Origin: Rhodocyclaceae bacterium
GTDB lineage: Bacteria > Pseudomonadota > Gammaproteobacteria > Burkholderiales > Rhodocyclaceae
DNA: 6,062 nt
Assembly: GCA_025361105.1 (NCBI GenBank)
Contig: JANYAW010000029.1
Location: 1 to 6,062, forward strand
Reading direction: 5' to 3'
Shown here: positions 1 through 5,348 of the stretch, in pieces
Layout: each line of letters begins with the position of its first letter
How positions within the stretch are numbered: the first letter of the stretch is position 1
Position numbers and translations under genes: made by a program
Notes under the pieces: model-generated
Databases searched by the model: none
Told to the model about the DNA's origin: nothing
The model's input: only the letters and a program-made list of their open reading frames with translations

Positions 1-351
1 CTGCGTGGTGCGCACGCTATGCCCCAAGTCCAGGCCAATGTCCCACAGCAAGCCGATCAGGGTCTCGATGCTGCCTTGTGTCGTAGGGGTAGTTTCGTCG
101 TCACAGAGAATGAGCAAATCGACATCGGAAAACGGAAACATCTTGCCGGCGCCGTAGCCGCCCACCGCAACCAGGGCGATTTCCGGCGGCAAGGCGAGCT
201 CGTTCCAGATGTCTTGGAGGACGCTGTCCAACAAGGCGGAGCGGCCGCGCAACAGCGCTTCCCCGGCACGATCTGCATGCCACGCAGCTTCCAAGGCCGC
301 CTGCCCGGAAACGATACGGGCACGAAATGCGGCGACCTGTGCAGGGTTCAT
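1..351 (-). CDS. glnD: GlnD, bifunctional PII uridylyltransferase / uridylyl-removing enzyme (N-terminal part, cut by window edge)
   Basis: GlnD is the cytoplasmic nitrogen sensor that adds UMP to PII proteins (GlnB/GlnK) when glutamine is low and removes it when glutamine is high. Only the first 117 codons are present; the gene runs off the left edge. The translation shows the start of the nucleotidyltransferase domain: a glycine motif GGYG at residues 64-67, then FPFSDVDLL at 72-80 with the expected metal-binding aspartates D76 and D78, followed by WDIGLDLGHSVRT at 103-115, typical of GlnD. The ATG at 351 is the first possible start, because the map stop codon (357-355) lies in the same frame two codons upstream. 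No Shine-Dalgarno is seen, so translation is probably coupled to map. The glycine motif reads GYGAGKMFP where family members I know read GYGRGELFP (see findings). The downstream HD and ACT domains are outside the window. Confidence 0.93.
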   Translation of the reverse strand, partial: MNPAQVAAFRARIVSGQAALEAAWHADRAGEALLRGRSALLDSVLQDIWNELALPPEIALVAVGGYGAGKMFPFSDVDLLILCDDETTPTTQGSIETLIGLLWDIGLDLGHSVRTTQ

Positions 352-354
352 GAT

Positions 355-1164
355 TTAGGGAATCAACACCACCTGAGGCGGGCAGGGTGGCGAGCCGGCC
401 GAAACAGTAAGTACTTCAACGCCGGTCTGCGTAACGCGTACCGTATGCTCAAACTGAGCCGACAAACTGCGATCCTTGGTCACGATGGTCCAGCCATCGG
501 GCAGCTCGGAAATCGCCGCGCGGCCGGCGTTAATCATCGGCTCGATGGTGAAGGTCATTCCGGTCTGAAGCAAAGGACCATCGCTGGCCTTGCCGTAGTG
601 CAGCACTTGTGGCTCTTCGTGAAACACTTGCCCGATGCCGTGGCCACAAAACTCGCGCACCACCGAAAATCCATTGCTCTCGGCATGTTTTTGTATCGCC
701 GCGCCTATCGCACCCAAACGTACGCCCGGCTTGACCTGGGCAATGCCCAGCCACATGCATTCGTAAGTGATGTCCACCAATCGTTTGGCCAAAATCGATG
801 TCTCGCCGACAATAAAAGTACGACTGGTGTCACCGTGCCAGCCGTCTTTAATGGTGGTCACGTCGAGATTGACAATGTCGCCTTTCTTGAGCGGACGAAC
901 ATTCGGAATGCCATGACAAATCTGGTGGTTGACCGAGGCGCAGATGGACTTGGGATAGGGCGTGTAACCCGGTGGTGCATAGTTCAGCGGTGCGGGAATG
1001 CAACCTTGCACATTGACCATGTAATCGTGGCAAAGCCTGTCCAGCTCTTCTGTCGTCACGCCGGGTTGGACATGCGGCGTGATGAAGTCCAGCACCTCGC
1101 TGGCAAGGCGGCACGCGATGCGCAGCTTTTCGATATCGGCGTCGGATTTGATGGAAATGGACAT
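355..1164 (-). CDS. map: Type I methionine aminopeptidase
   Basis: This enzyme removes the initiator methionine from new proteins in the cytosol when the second residue is small. The 269-residue product is about the usual length for bacterial type I enzymes. All five expected metal ligands are visible: D101 (in VNLDVT), D112 (in HGDTS), H175 (in CGHGIG), E208 (in TIEPM) and E239 (in FEHT). The conserved substrate-side histidine is H84 in CHGIPN. The N-terminus MSISIKSDADIEKLR lines up with the E. coli enzyme, which supports the start at 1164 even though no clear Shine-Dalgarno precedes it. The C-terminus has a short proline/cysteine tail (SPPCPP, about 258-263). The gene is divergent from rpsB and ends 3 nt before glnD, in the same frame, so the two are likely one transcript. 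The function is not in doubt. Confidence 0.97.
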   Translation of the reverse strand: MSISIKSDADIEKLRIACRLASEVLDFITPHVQPGVTTEELDRLCHDYMVNVQGCIPAPLNYAPPGYTPYPKSICASVNHQICHGIPNVRPLKKGDIVNLDVTTIKDGWHGDTSRTFIVGETSILAKRLVDITYECMWLGIAQVKPGVRLGAIGAAIQKHAESNGFSVVREFCGHGIGQVFHEEPQVLHYGKASDGPLLQTGMTFTIEPMINAGRAAISELPDGWTIVTKDRSLSAQFEHTVRVTQTGVEVLTVSAGSPPCPPQVVLIP

Positions 1165-1185
1165 TACAGATAATGCTGGAGTTTG

Positions 1186-1199
1186 GGCGCGCCATTCTA
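1186..1199 (-). promoter_or_regulatory. Possible map promoter (-10 and discriminator)
   Basis: Read on the minus strand, TAGAAT (1199-1194) is followed directly by GGCGCGCC (1193-1186), which would place a transcription start roughly 22 nt before the map ATG. The hexamer is one base from the sigma-70 -10 consensus. No convincing -35 box lies 16-18 bp upstream: at 17 bp the sequence is GCCGTC. The call therefore rests on the -10, its position, and its close match to the rpsB -10/discriminator on the other strand. It could be chance. Confidence 0.35.
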
Positions 1200-1232
1200 G
1201 CGCCCCACCGGGTTGAGACGGCGTGTTGTCAG

Positions 1233-1244
1233 CACCAACTGGTG
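1233..1244. promoter_or_regulatory. 12-bp near-palindrome between the divergent promoters (possible operator)
   Basis: CACCA-AC-TGGTG is a 5-2-5 inverted repeat centred at about 1238.5, close to the midpoint between the two proposed -10 boxes (1194-1199 and 1286-1291). That position would suit a regulator acting on both promoters. A related direct repeat, AC(T/A)GGTG, occurs at 1238-1244 and 1246-1252 with an 8-bp period. I know of no regulator that this site matches, and short inverted repeats are common by chance. Confidence 0.22.
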
Positions 1245-1261
1245 AACAGGTGCCGGAACGC

Positions 1262-1291
1262 TTGATTACACAACGCGTACGCGGCTATAAT
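1262..1291 (+). promoter_or_regulatory. Sigma-70 promoter of the rpsB-tsf operon
   Basis: The -35 box TTGATT (1262-1267) and a perfect -10 box TATAAT (1286-1291) are separated by 18 bp. The bases after the -10, GGCGCGC (1292-1298), form a GC-rich discriminator of the kind found at ribosomal promoters repressed by ppGpp and DksA, so growth-rate and stringent control is a reasonable inference. Transcription should start near 1298-1300, giving a leader of about 105 nt. No A/T-rich UP element is evident upstream of the -35. This promoter lies inside an open frame that could otherwise extend rpsB upstream, which argues against such an extension. Confidence 0.82.
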
Positions 1292-1297
1292 GGCGCG

Positions 1298-1402
1298 CTG
1301 TCCGGATTGGCCGGACAAATCCACACGCTTGGCACCGAAGGGTGGCGCTGCATTTGCAGGGCAACACAGTCAGGCGGAGGTTTAACCCATCGGAGATTTT
1401 TT
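1298..1402 (+). promoter_or_regulatory. rpsB 5' leader, candidate S2 autoregulatory mRNA region
   Basis: The transcribed leader begins with a perfect 7-bp hairpin at its predicted 5' end: TGTCCGG (1299-1305), loop ATTGG, CCGGACA (1311-1317). Two small stems follow: CACC/GGTG (1333-1336 with 1341-1344, loop GAAG) and CTGC/GCAG (1348-1351 with 1356-1359). Near the start codon there are two purine blocks, GGAGG at 1376-1380 and GGAG at 1392-1395. Only the second is correctly spaced (7 nt) from the rpsB ATG. In gammaproteobacteria, S2 represses rpsB-tsf through its own leader; that this leader does the same is an inference. I did not identify a known RNA family. Confidence 0.5.
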
Positions 1403-2155
1403 ATGAGCACAACCATGCGCCAAATGCTGGAGGCCGGCGTACATTTCGGCCACCAGACACGTTTCTGGAATCCCAAAATGGCCCCGTATATTTTCGGCCA
1501 TCGCAACAAGATTCACATCATCAACCTCGAAAAGACGCTGGCGAAGTATCAGGAAGCCGTTGCCTTCATCAAGAAAGTGGCCGCCAAAAAAGGCACCATT
1601 CTTTTTGTCAGCACCAAGCGTCAAGCCCGCGAAATCATTGCCGAAGAAGCAATCCGCTGCGGCATGCCTTATGTCGATGAGCGTTGGCTCGGCGGCATGA
1701 TGACCAATTTCAAAACCCTCAAGCTGTCGATCAAGCGTCTGAAAGACCTTGAGCAGATGAACGAGGACGGCAGCTGGGAAAAGCTGTCGAAGAAAGAAGC
1801 GCTGACATTGCAGCGCGAACTCGACAAACTGCGTAAAGGCATCGGCGGCATCAAGGATCTGGGTGGTTTGCCGGATGCAATTTTCATCATCGACGTGGGT
1901 TATCACAAAATCGCCATCACCGAAGCCGCCAAGCTGGGCATTCCGGTGGTCGGCGTGGTCGATACCAATCATTCACCCGATGGCATTAGCTACATCATTC
2001 CGGGCAACGACGACTCCTCAGGCGCAATTCGGCTTTATGCACGTGGCGTGGCCGATGCCATCCTCGAAGGCAAGAGCCAGTCACTGGTCGATTTGGTTGG
2101 GCATATTGCAAGCGACGACGAGTTTGTCGAAGTTGACGACGCAGCGACCGAGTAA
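1403..2155 (+). CDS. rpsB: 30S ribosomal protein S2
   Basis: S2 is a late-assembling protein of the small ribosomal subunit, sitting at the head-body junction on the solvent side and needed for S1 binding. The 250-residue product has the hallmark N-terminus MRQMLEAGVHFGHQT (5-19) and WNPKM (22-26), then NKIHIINLEKT (35-45), RWLGGMMTN (94-102), a helical coiled-coil-like arm rich in K, E and L at about 108-148, and the second S2 signature beginning GGLPDAIFIID (154-164). The chosen ATG has GGAG seven bases upstream. The frame stays open for another 60 codons (to 1223), but that stretch crosses the promoter and leader, so the extension is not real. The acidic tail (SDDEFVEVDD) is unremarkable. 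rpsB is first in the rightward operon and is probably autoregulated by its own product. Confidence 0.98.
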   Translation: MSTTMRQMLEAGVHFGHQTRFWNPKMAPYIFGHRNKIHIINLEKTLAKYQEAVAFIKKVAAKKGTILFVSTKRQAREIIAEEAIRCGMPYVDERWLGGMMTNFKTLKLSIKRLKDLEQMNEDGSWEKLSKKEALTLQRELDKLRKGIGGIKDLGGLPDAIFIIDVGYHKIAITEAAKLGIPVVGVVDTNHSPDGISYIIPGNDDSSGAIRLYARGVADAILEGKSQSLVDLVGHIASDDEFVEVDDAATE

Positions 2156-2162
2156 GCCTGAA

Positions 2163-2197
2163 TGCATGCGCCGCGCAGCGTTTGCGCGACGCATGCG
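2163..2197 (+). other. Strong imperfect stem-loop in the rpsB-tsf intergenic region
   Basis: GCATGCG (2164-2170) pairs with CGCATGC (2190-2196). After a single C-A mismatch (2171/2189), CGCGCA (2172-2177) pairs with TGCGCG (2183-2188) around a 5-nt loop, GCGTT. A T-G wobble can extend the base at 2163/2197. The result is 13 Watson-Crick pairs in a very GC-rich hairpin starting 8 nt after the rpsB stop. No U-run follows, so it does not look like an intrinsic terminator. It may be an RNA-processing or stability element, a pause site, or a Rho-related attenuator that sets the S2 to EF-Ts ratio. Confidence 0.7.
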
Positions 2198-2233
2198 ATG
2201 CACTGAAATGAATCAATCGATTTGGAGTTAAGC

Positions 2234-3169
2234 ATGGCGGAAATCACCGCAAGTATGGTCAAGGAATTGCGCGAAAAGACCGACGCGCCAATGATGGAAT
2301 GCAAAAAGGCGCTGACCGAAGCTGCCGGCGACCTGGTTAAAGCCGAAGAAATTTTGCGCGTCAAGCTGGGCAACAAAGCCACCAAAGCCGCTTCGCGTGT
2401 GGCGGCTGAAGGCATCGTGGCGATTAACATCAGTGCCGACGGTAAGCTTGGCGGCATCATTGAAGTCAATAGCGAAACCGATTTCGTCGCCAAGAACGAT
2501 GATTTCCTCAAGCTGGCGTCGGATTCCGCACGGCTAGTTGCCGACAAAAATCCGGCCGATTTGGCTGCGCTCTCGGCGCTGGCGATGGGCGACGGTACGG
2601 TCGAGTCCACCCGCATGGCGCTGGTTGGCAAGATCGGCGAGAACATGTCTTTGCGCCGCTTTGTGCGCATTGCTGCCAAAGGCAAGCTGGCTTCCTACTT
2701 GCACGGCGGTTCAAAAATCGGTGTGTTGATTGATGTCGTTGGTGGTGATGATGCGCTGGCAAAAGATTTGGCCATGCACATTGCGGCATCGAAACCAAAA
2801 TCACTGGATGCTAGCGGTGTGTCGCCAGAATTGCTCGACACCGAGCGCCGCATCGCCATTGAAAAGGCGCGCGAAGCTGGCAAGCCGGAAGCGATGTTGG
2901 AAAAGATTGCTGAAGGTACGGTGCAGAAATATTTGAAAGACGTGACGCTGCTCGGTCAGGTCTTTGTCAAAGCCGAGGATGGCAAGCAGACGATCGAACA
3001 GCTGCTCAAAGCCAAGGGCGCTTCGGTGGCTAGTTTTTGTTTGTATTGCGTTGGCGAAGGCATCGAAAAAGTCACCACTGACTTTGCCGCCGAAGTGGCC
3101 GCACAAGCAGCGGCTGCTGCTGCAGAAACTGCCGCGAAGTTACCAACACCCGTTGCAACACCAGCATAA
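2234..3169 (+). CDS. tsf: Translation elongation factor EF-Ts
   Basis: EF-Ts is the cytosolic nucleotide-exchange factor that releases GDP from EF-Tu. The 311-residue product shows the UBA-like N-terminal domain (ITASMVKELREKT, 4-16; CKKALTEA, 23-30), the TDFVAK motif (82-87) whose Asp-Phe contacts EF-Tu, the core subdomains with KIGENMSLRR (133-142) and MHIAASKP (181-188), and the C-terminal module with VGEGIEKV and FAAEVAAQ (to about 291). It is somewhat longer than the 283-residue E. coli protein, partly through an Ala-rich tail ending LPTPVATPA. The ATG at 2234 has GGAG 6 nt upstream. A TTG at 2222 in the same frame is rejected because it lacks its own Shine-Dalgarno. Cys269 and Cys272 form a CLYC sequence just before VGEGIE, an unusual choice (see findings). 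It follows rpsB after 78 nt. Confidence 0.98.
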   Translation: MAEITASMVKELREKTDAPMMECKKALTEAAGDLVKAEEILRVKLGNKATKAASRVAAEGIVAINISADGKLGGIIEVNSETDFVAKNDDFLKLASDSARLVADKNPADLAALSALAMGDGTVESTRMALVGKIGENMSLRRFVRIAAKGKLASYLHGGSKIGVLIDVVGGDDALAKDLAMHIAASKPKSLDASGVSPELLDTERRIAIEKAREAGKPEAMLEKIAEGTVQKYLKDVTLLGQVFVKAEDGKQTIEQLLKAKGASVASFCLYCVGEGIEKVTTDFAAEVAAQAAAAAAETAAKLPTPVATPA

Positions 3170-3186
3170 TCGCGGGTGATTTTTTT
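3147..3186 (+). terminator. Weak terminator-like stem with U-run at the tsf-pyrH junction
   Basis: CACCCG (3147-3152, inside the last codons of tsf) pairs with CGGGTG (3173-3178), with one extra T-G wobble possible. One A then seven T (3180-3186) follow. The layout is that of an intrinsic terminator, but the loop is about 20 nt and the stem only 6 bp, so partial termination or attenuation is more likely than a full stop. It would lower pyrH-frr-uppS-cdsA transcription relative to rpsB-tsf. No separate promoter for pyrH was recognised in the 43-nt gap. Confidence 0.4.
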
Positions 3187-3212
3187 GCAAGGCTCGCCCT
3201 AAAGGAAAACAT

Positions 3213-3929
3213 ATGCCATCTCCCCGATTCCGTCGGATATTGCTCAAACTCTCAGGCGAAGCGCTGATGGGTGAAGATGCTTATGGCATCAACAGTGCAA
3301 TGATCGGTGGAATCGTAGGCGAGATAAAAGCGGTCGCTGATCTTGGGGTCGAGATTGGCGTCGTGATTGGCGGCGGCAATATTTTTCGCGGCATTGCTGG
3401 CACGGCGACCGGCATGGATAGAGCGACTGCTGATTACATGGGCATGCTGGCCACCATCATGAACGCGATGGCCTTGTCGGATGCCATGCGTCAAGCCGGT
3501 CTTAATGCACGTGTGCAGTCCGCGCTTAACATCGAACAAGTCATCGAGCCATACATTCGCGGAAAAGCCATTCGTTATCTCGAAGAAGGCAAGATTGTGA
3601 TCTTCGCTGCCGGGACCGGCAATCCGTTCTTCACCACGGATACAGCGGCGGCTTTGCGTGGCTCTGAAATCGGCGCGGAAATCGTTTTGAAGGCCACCAA
3701 GGTCGACGGGATTTATTCCGCCGATCCGAAAAAAGATCCGACTGCGACACGCTATGCGCGCATCAGTTTTGATGAAGCCATTAGTCGCAATTTGGCGGTG
3801 CTGGATGCAACAGCTTTTGCGCTGTGTCGTGACCAAAAACTTCCCATTAACGTATTCTCCATATTCAAGTCAGGCGCATTGCTACGCGTAGTGATGGGTG
3901 AAGACGAAGGAACAATGGTGCACGTATGA
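3213..3929 (+). CDS. pyrH: UMP kinase (uridylate kinase)
   Basis: PyrH phosphorylates UMP to UDP with ATP, the step of pyrimidine synthesis leading to UTP and CTP. The bacterial enzyme is a hexamer of the amino-acid-kinase fold, activated by GTP and inhibited by UTP. The 238-residue protein is close to the usual length (241 in E. coli). Motifs in order are KLSGEAL (12-18, phosphate-binding), GGGNIFRG (53-60), GMDR and DYMGM (67-70, 74-78; UMP site), GTGNPFFTTD (134-143), KVDGIYSADP (163-172, ATP site) and a C-terminal GTMVHV. The ATG at 3213 is preceded by AAAGGA with 6 nt spacing. The gene overlaps frr by four bases (ATGA), implying coupled translation. It supplies nucleotides next to translation genes and to cdsA, which uses CTP. 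Confidence 0.98.
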   Translation: MPSPRFRRILLKLSGEALMGEDAYGINSAMIGGIVGEIKAVADLGVEIGVVIGGGNIFRGIAGTATGMDRATADYMGMLATIMNAMALSDAMRQAGLNARVQSALNIEQVIEPYIRGKAIRYLEEGKIVIFAAGTGNPFFTTDTAAALRGSEIGAEIVLKATKVDGIYSADPKKDPTATRYARISFDEAISRNLAVLDATAFALCRDQKLPINVFSIFKSGALLRVVMGEDEGTMVHV

Positions 3930-4483
3930 TTGCAGAGCTGAAACAAACTACTGAATCGAAAATGCAAAAGAGCTTGGAAGCGCTACGACTCGACTTGGCA
4001 AAAATTCGCACTGGACGCGCCCATACGGGGTTGCTTGATCATGTTCAGGTCGACTATTACGGCAGCATGATTCCGATCAATCAGGTGGCGAATATCACGC
4101 TGCTCGACGCGCGCACGATAGGCGTTCAGCCGTGGGAAAAAACCATGGTTGGCAAGGTGGACAAGGCCATTCGCGACAGCGACCTGGGTCTGAATCCGGC
4201 AACTCAGGGTGAGCTGATTCGCGTGCCAATGCCATCGCTGACCGAAGAGCGCCGACGTGATTTGATTAAAGTGGTCAAGCACGAGGGCGAGGGCGCAAAA
4301 ATTGCGATTCGAAATTTACGTCGCGATGCCAACAGCCATCTCAAAGACGCGCTGAAAAATAAAGACATCGCCGAAGACGACGAGCGTCGCACGCAGGAAG
4401 ACGTGCAAAAACTGACTGATCGTTACGTGATTGAAGTCGACCGTTTGCTGGCAGAAAAAGAAAAAGAGTTAATGGCGGTCTAA
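3926..4483 (+). CDS. frr: Ribosome recycling factor
   Basis: RRF works with EF-G to split post-termination ribosomes in the cytosol. The 185-residue product has exactly the E. coli length. It shows the N-terminal helix with KIRTGRAH (26-33), the small beta domain with VDYYGS (42-47) and the PW at 69-70, SDLGLNP (85-91), and the C-terminal helices with LTEERRRDL (105-113), RNLRRDAN (129-136, including the conserved Arg132) and EDVQKLTDRY (158-167). Its ATG overlaps the pyrH stop as ATGA. A purine-rich GAAGGAA lies 13 nt upstream and a closer GGTG 5 nt upstream, so initiation probably relies on coupling to pyrH translation. Nothing is missing or unusual. Confidence 0.98.
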   Translation: MIAELKQTTESKMQKSLEALRLDLAKIRTGRAHTGLLDHVQVDYYGSMIPINQVANITLLDARTIGVQPWEKTMVGKVDKAIRDSDLGLNPATQGELIRVPMPSLTEERRRDLIKVVKHEGEGAKIAIRNLRRDANSHLKDALKNKDIAEDDERRTQEDVQKLTDRYVIEVDRLLAEKEKELMAV

Positions 4484-4503
4484 TTTGGGTCGACCCGTTA
4501 CAT

Positions 4504-4539
4504 CGAATCGCCTCATCGAGCCGTGATTGAAGCGGTTCG
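4504..4539 (+). other. Possible stem-loop between frr and uppS
   Basis: CGAATCGC (4504-4511) can pair with GCGGTTCG (4532-4539), eight pairs including one T-G wobble, around a 20-nt loop with a further short TCA/TGA pairing inside. It ends nine bases before the uppS Shine-Dalgarno. No U-run follows. Just upstream lies the 10-bp palindrome GGGTCGACCC (4487-4496). Either could affect uppS translation or mRNA processing, but both are short and may be chance. Confidence 0.3.
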
Positions 4540-4559
4540 CCACTCTCAAAAGGCAGCGG

Positions 4560-5348
4560 ATGTCCAAACGTCATACCAGTTCCACGCAAGTCATTCCGGC
4601 AGTCGGCAGCATGCCGCAGCACGTGGCAATCATTATGGATGGCAATGGTCGTTGGGCAAAAAAGCGTTTTCTGCCGCGTATTGCCGGGCATCAACGCGGT
4701 GTTGAAACCGTCCGCGAAATTGTTAAGGCCTGCATTTCCCGCGACATCAAATATCTCACGCTGTTTGCTTTTAGTTCAGAAAACTGGCGTCGTCCGGTCG
4801 AGGAAGTTTCTTTCTTGCTCGGTCTGTTTGTGCGGATGTTGCAAAGCGAAATTGGCAAACTCAATGTCAACGGCGTGCGTCTCAAAGTGGTTGGCGACTT
4901 AAGTGCTTTTGAGCCGCGCCTGGTCGCGTTAATCCGTGAAGGCGAGGCACTGACGGCGAATAACACGGTGCTCACCTTGACCATCTGTGCCAATTACGGT
5001 GGTCGTTGGGATGTACTGCAAGCACTCAATCACTTATCGTTGGCGCATCCGGAAAAAGCTGGCAATTTTGGTGAAGCGGACTTGGCACCGCATCTGGCGA
5101 TGGCCTATGCACCCGAGCCGGATTTGTTCATCCGCACCGGCGGCGAGCAGCGCATCAGCAATTTTTTGTTGTGGCAATTGGCCTATAGCGAGTTTTATTT
5201 CACCGATGCCTTGTGGCCAGATTTTGATGATGCGGCACTAGAGCAAGCCATCGTTTCGTATCGCAGTCGCGAACGACGATTTGGCCGAACCAGCGAACAG
5301 CTTGGTGAGCTTGCGAAAGCCGGCGATGCGAAAGTGAGTGATGCTTAA
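4560..5348 (+). CDS. uppS: Undecaprenyl diphosphate synthase (cis-prenyltransferase, UppS/IspU)
   Basis: UppS adds eight isopentenyl units in cis to farnesyl diphosphate, making the C55 lipid carrier for peptidoglycan and other envelope polymers. It acts in the cytosol at the membrane face. The 262-residue protein has the family motifs in order: IIMDGNGRW (24-32) with catalytic D27, GHQRG (43-47), FAFSSENW (69-76), ANYGGRWD (144-151), IRTGGEQRISNFLLWQ (191-206) and YFTDALWPDF (213-222). The ATG at 4560 is chosen because AAAAGG lies 6 nt upstream. The frame is open to a TTG at 4527 that would add 11 basic residues, without a clear Shine-Dalgarno. The C-terminal 20 residues (after RRFGRT) are a low-conservation tail. 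It overlaps the following cdsA start by 8 nt. Confidence 0.97.
   Translation: MSKRHTSSTQVIPAVGSMPQHVAIIMDGNGRWAKKRFLPRIAGHQRGVETVREIVKACISRDIKYLTLFAFSSENWRRPVEEVSFLLGLFVRMLQSEIGKLNVNGVRLKVVGDLSAFEPRLVALIREGEALTANNTVLTLTICANYGGRWDVLQALNHLSLAHPEKAGNFGEADLAPHLAMAYAPEPDLFIRTGGEQRISNFLLWQLAYSEFYFTDALWPDFDDAALEQAIVSYRSRERRFGRTSEQLGELAKAGDAKVSDA

Noticed and set aside
19..1173. A 384-codon open frame on the plus strand, longer than map itself
   Set aside because: It is antisense to both map and glnD and stays open because those two genes share one frame with only 3 nt between them. Its translation resembles no protein family I know and it has no promoter or ribosome site; the minus-strand genes are unambiguous.
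1213..1222. Sequence one base different from the Neisseria DNA uptake sequence (minus strand GCCGTCTCAA)
   Set aside because: Imperfect, and I noticed no other copy in the window. Uptake sequences work as exact, frequent repeats, so this is most likely chance.
1223..1402. In-frame 60-codon N-terminal extension of rpsB
   Set aside because: It would have to be translated through the promoter (1262-1291) and leader. The S2 family start matches the ATG at 1403, which has a properly spaced GGAG.
1342..1402. Possible leader peptide or uORF starting at GTG 1342
   Set aside because: The purine block GAAGG touches the GTG directly, leaving no spacer, and the frame runs on into rpsB out of frame rather than ending as a short leader peptide.
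1382..1972. 196-codon open frame antisense to rpsB
   Set aside because: Shadow of the S2 coding frame; no start signals and no recognisable protein family.
2222..2233. TTG start four codons upstream of tsf
   Set aside because: The GGAG at 2224-2227 overlaps this TTG and is correctly spaced for the ATG at 2234, whose product matches the EF-Ts family start MAEITAS.
3252..3836. 194-codon open frame antisense to pyrH
   Set aside because: Shadow of the PyrH coding frame, which carries all expected kinase motifs.
4487..4496. Palindrome GGGTCGACCC after frr as a terminator
   Set aside because: As RNA it gives only three pairs around a 4-base loop and no U-run follows, so it is not a credible terminator.
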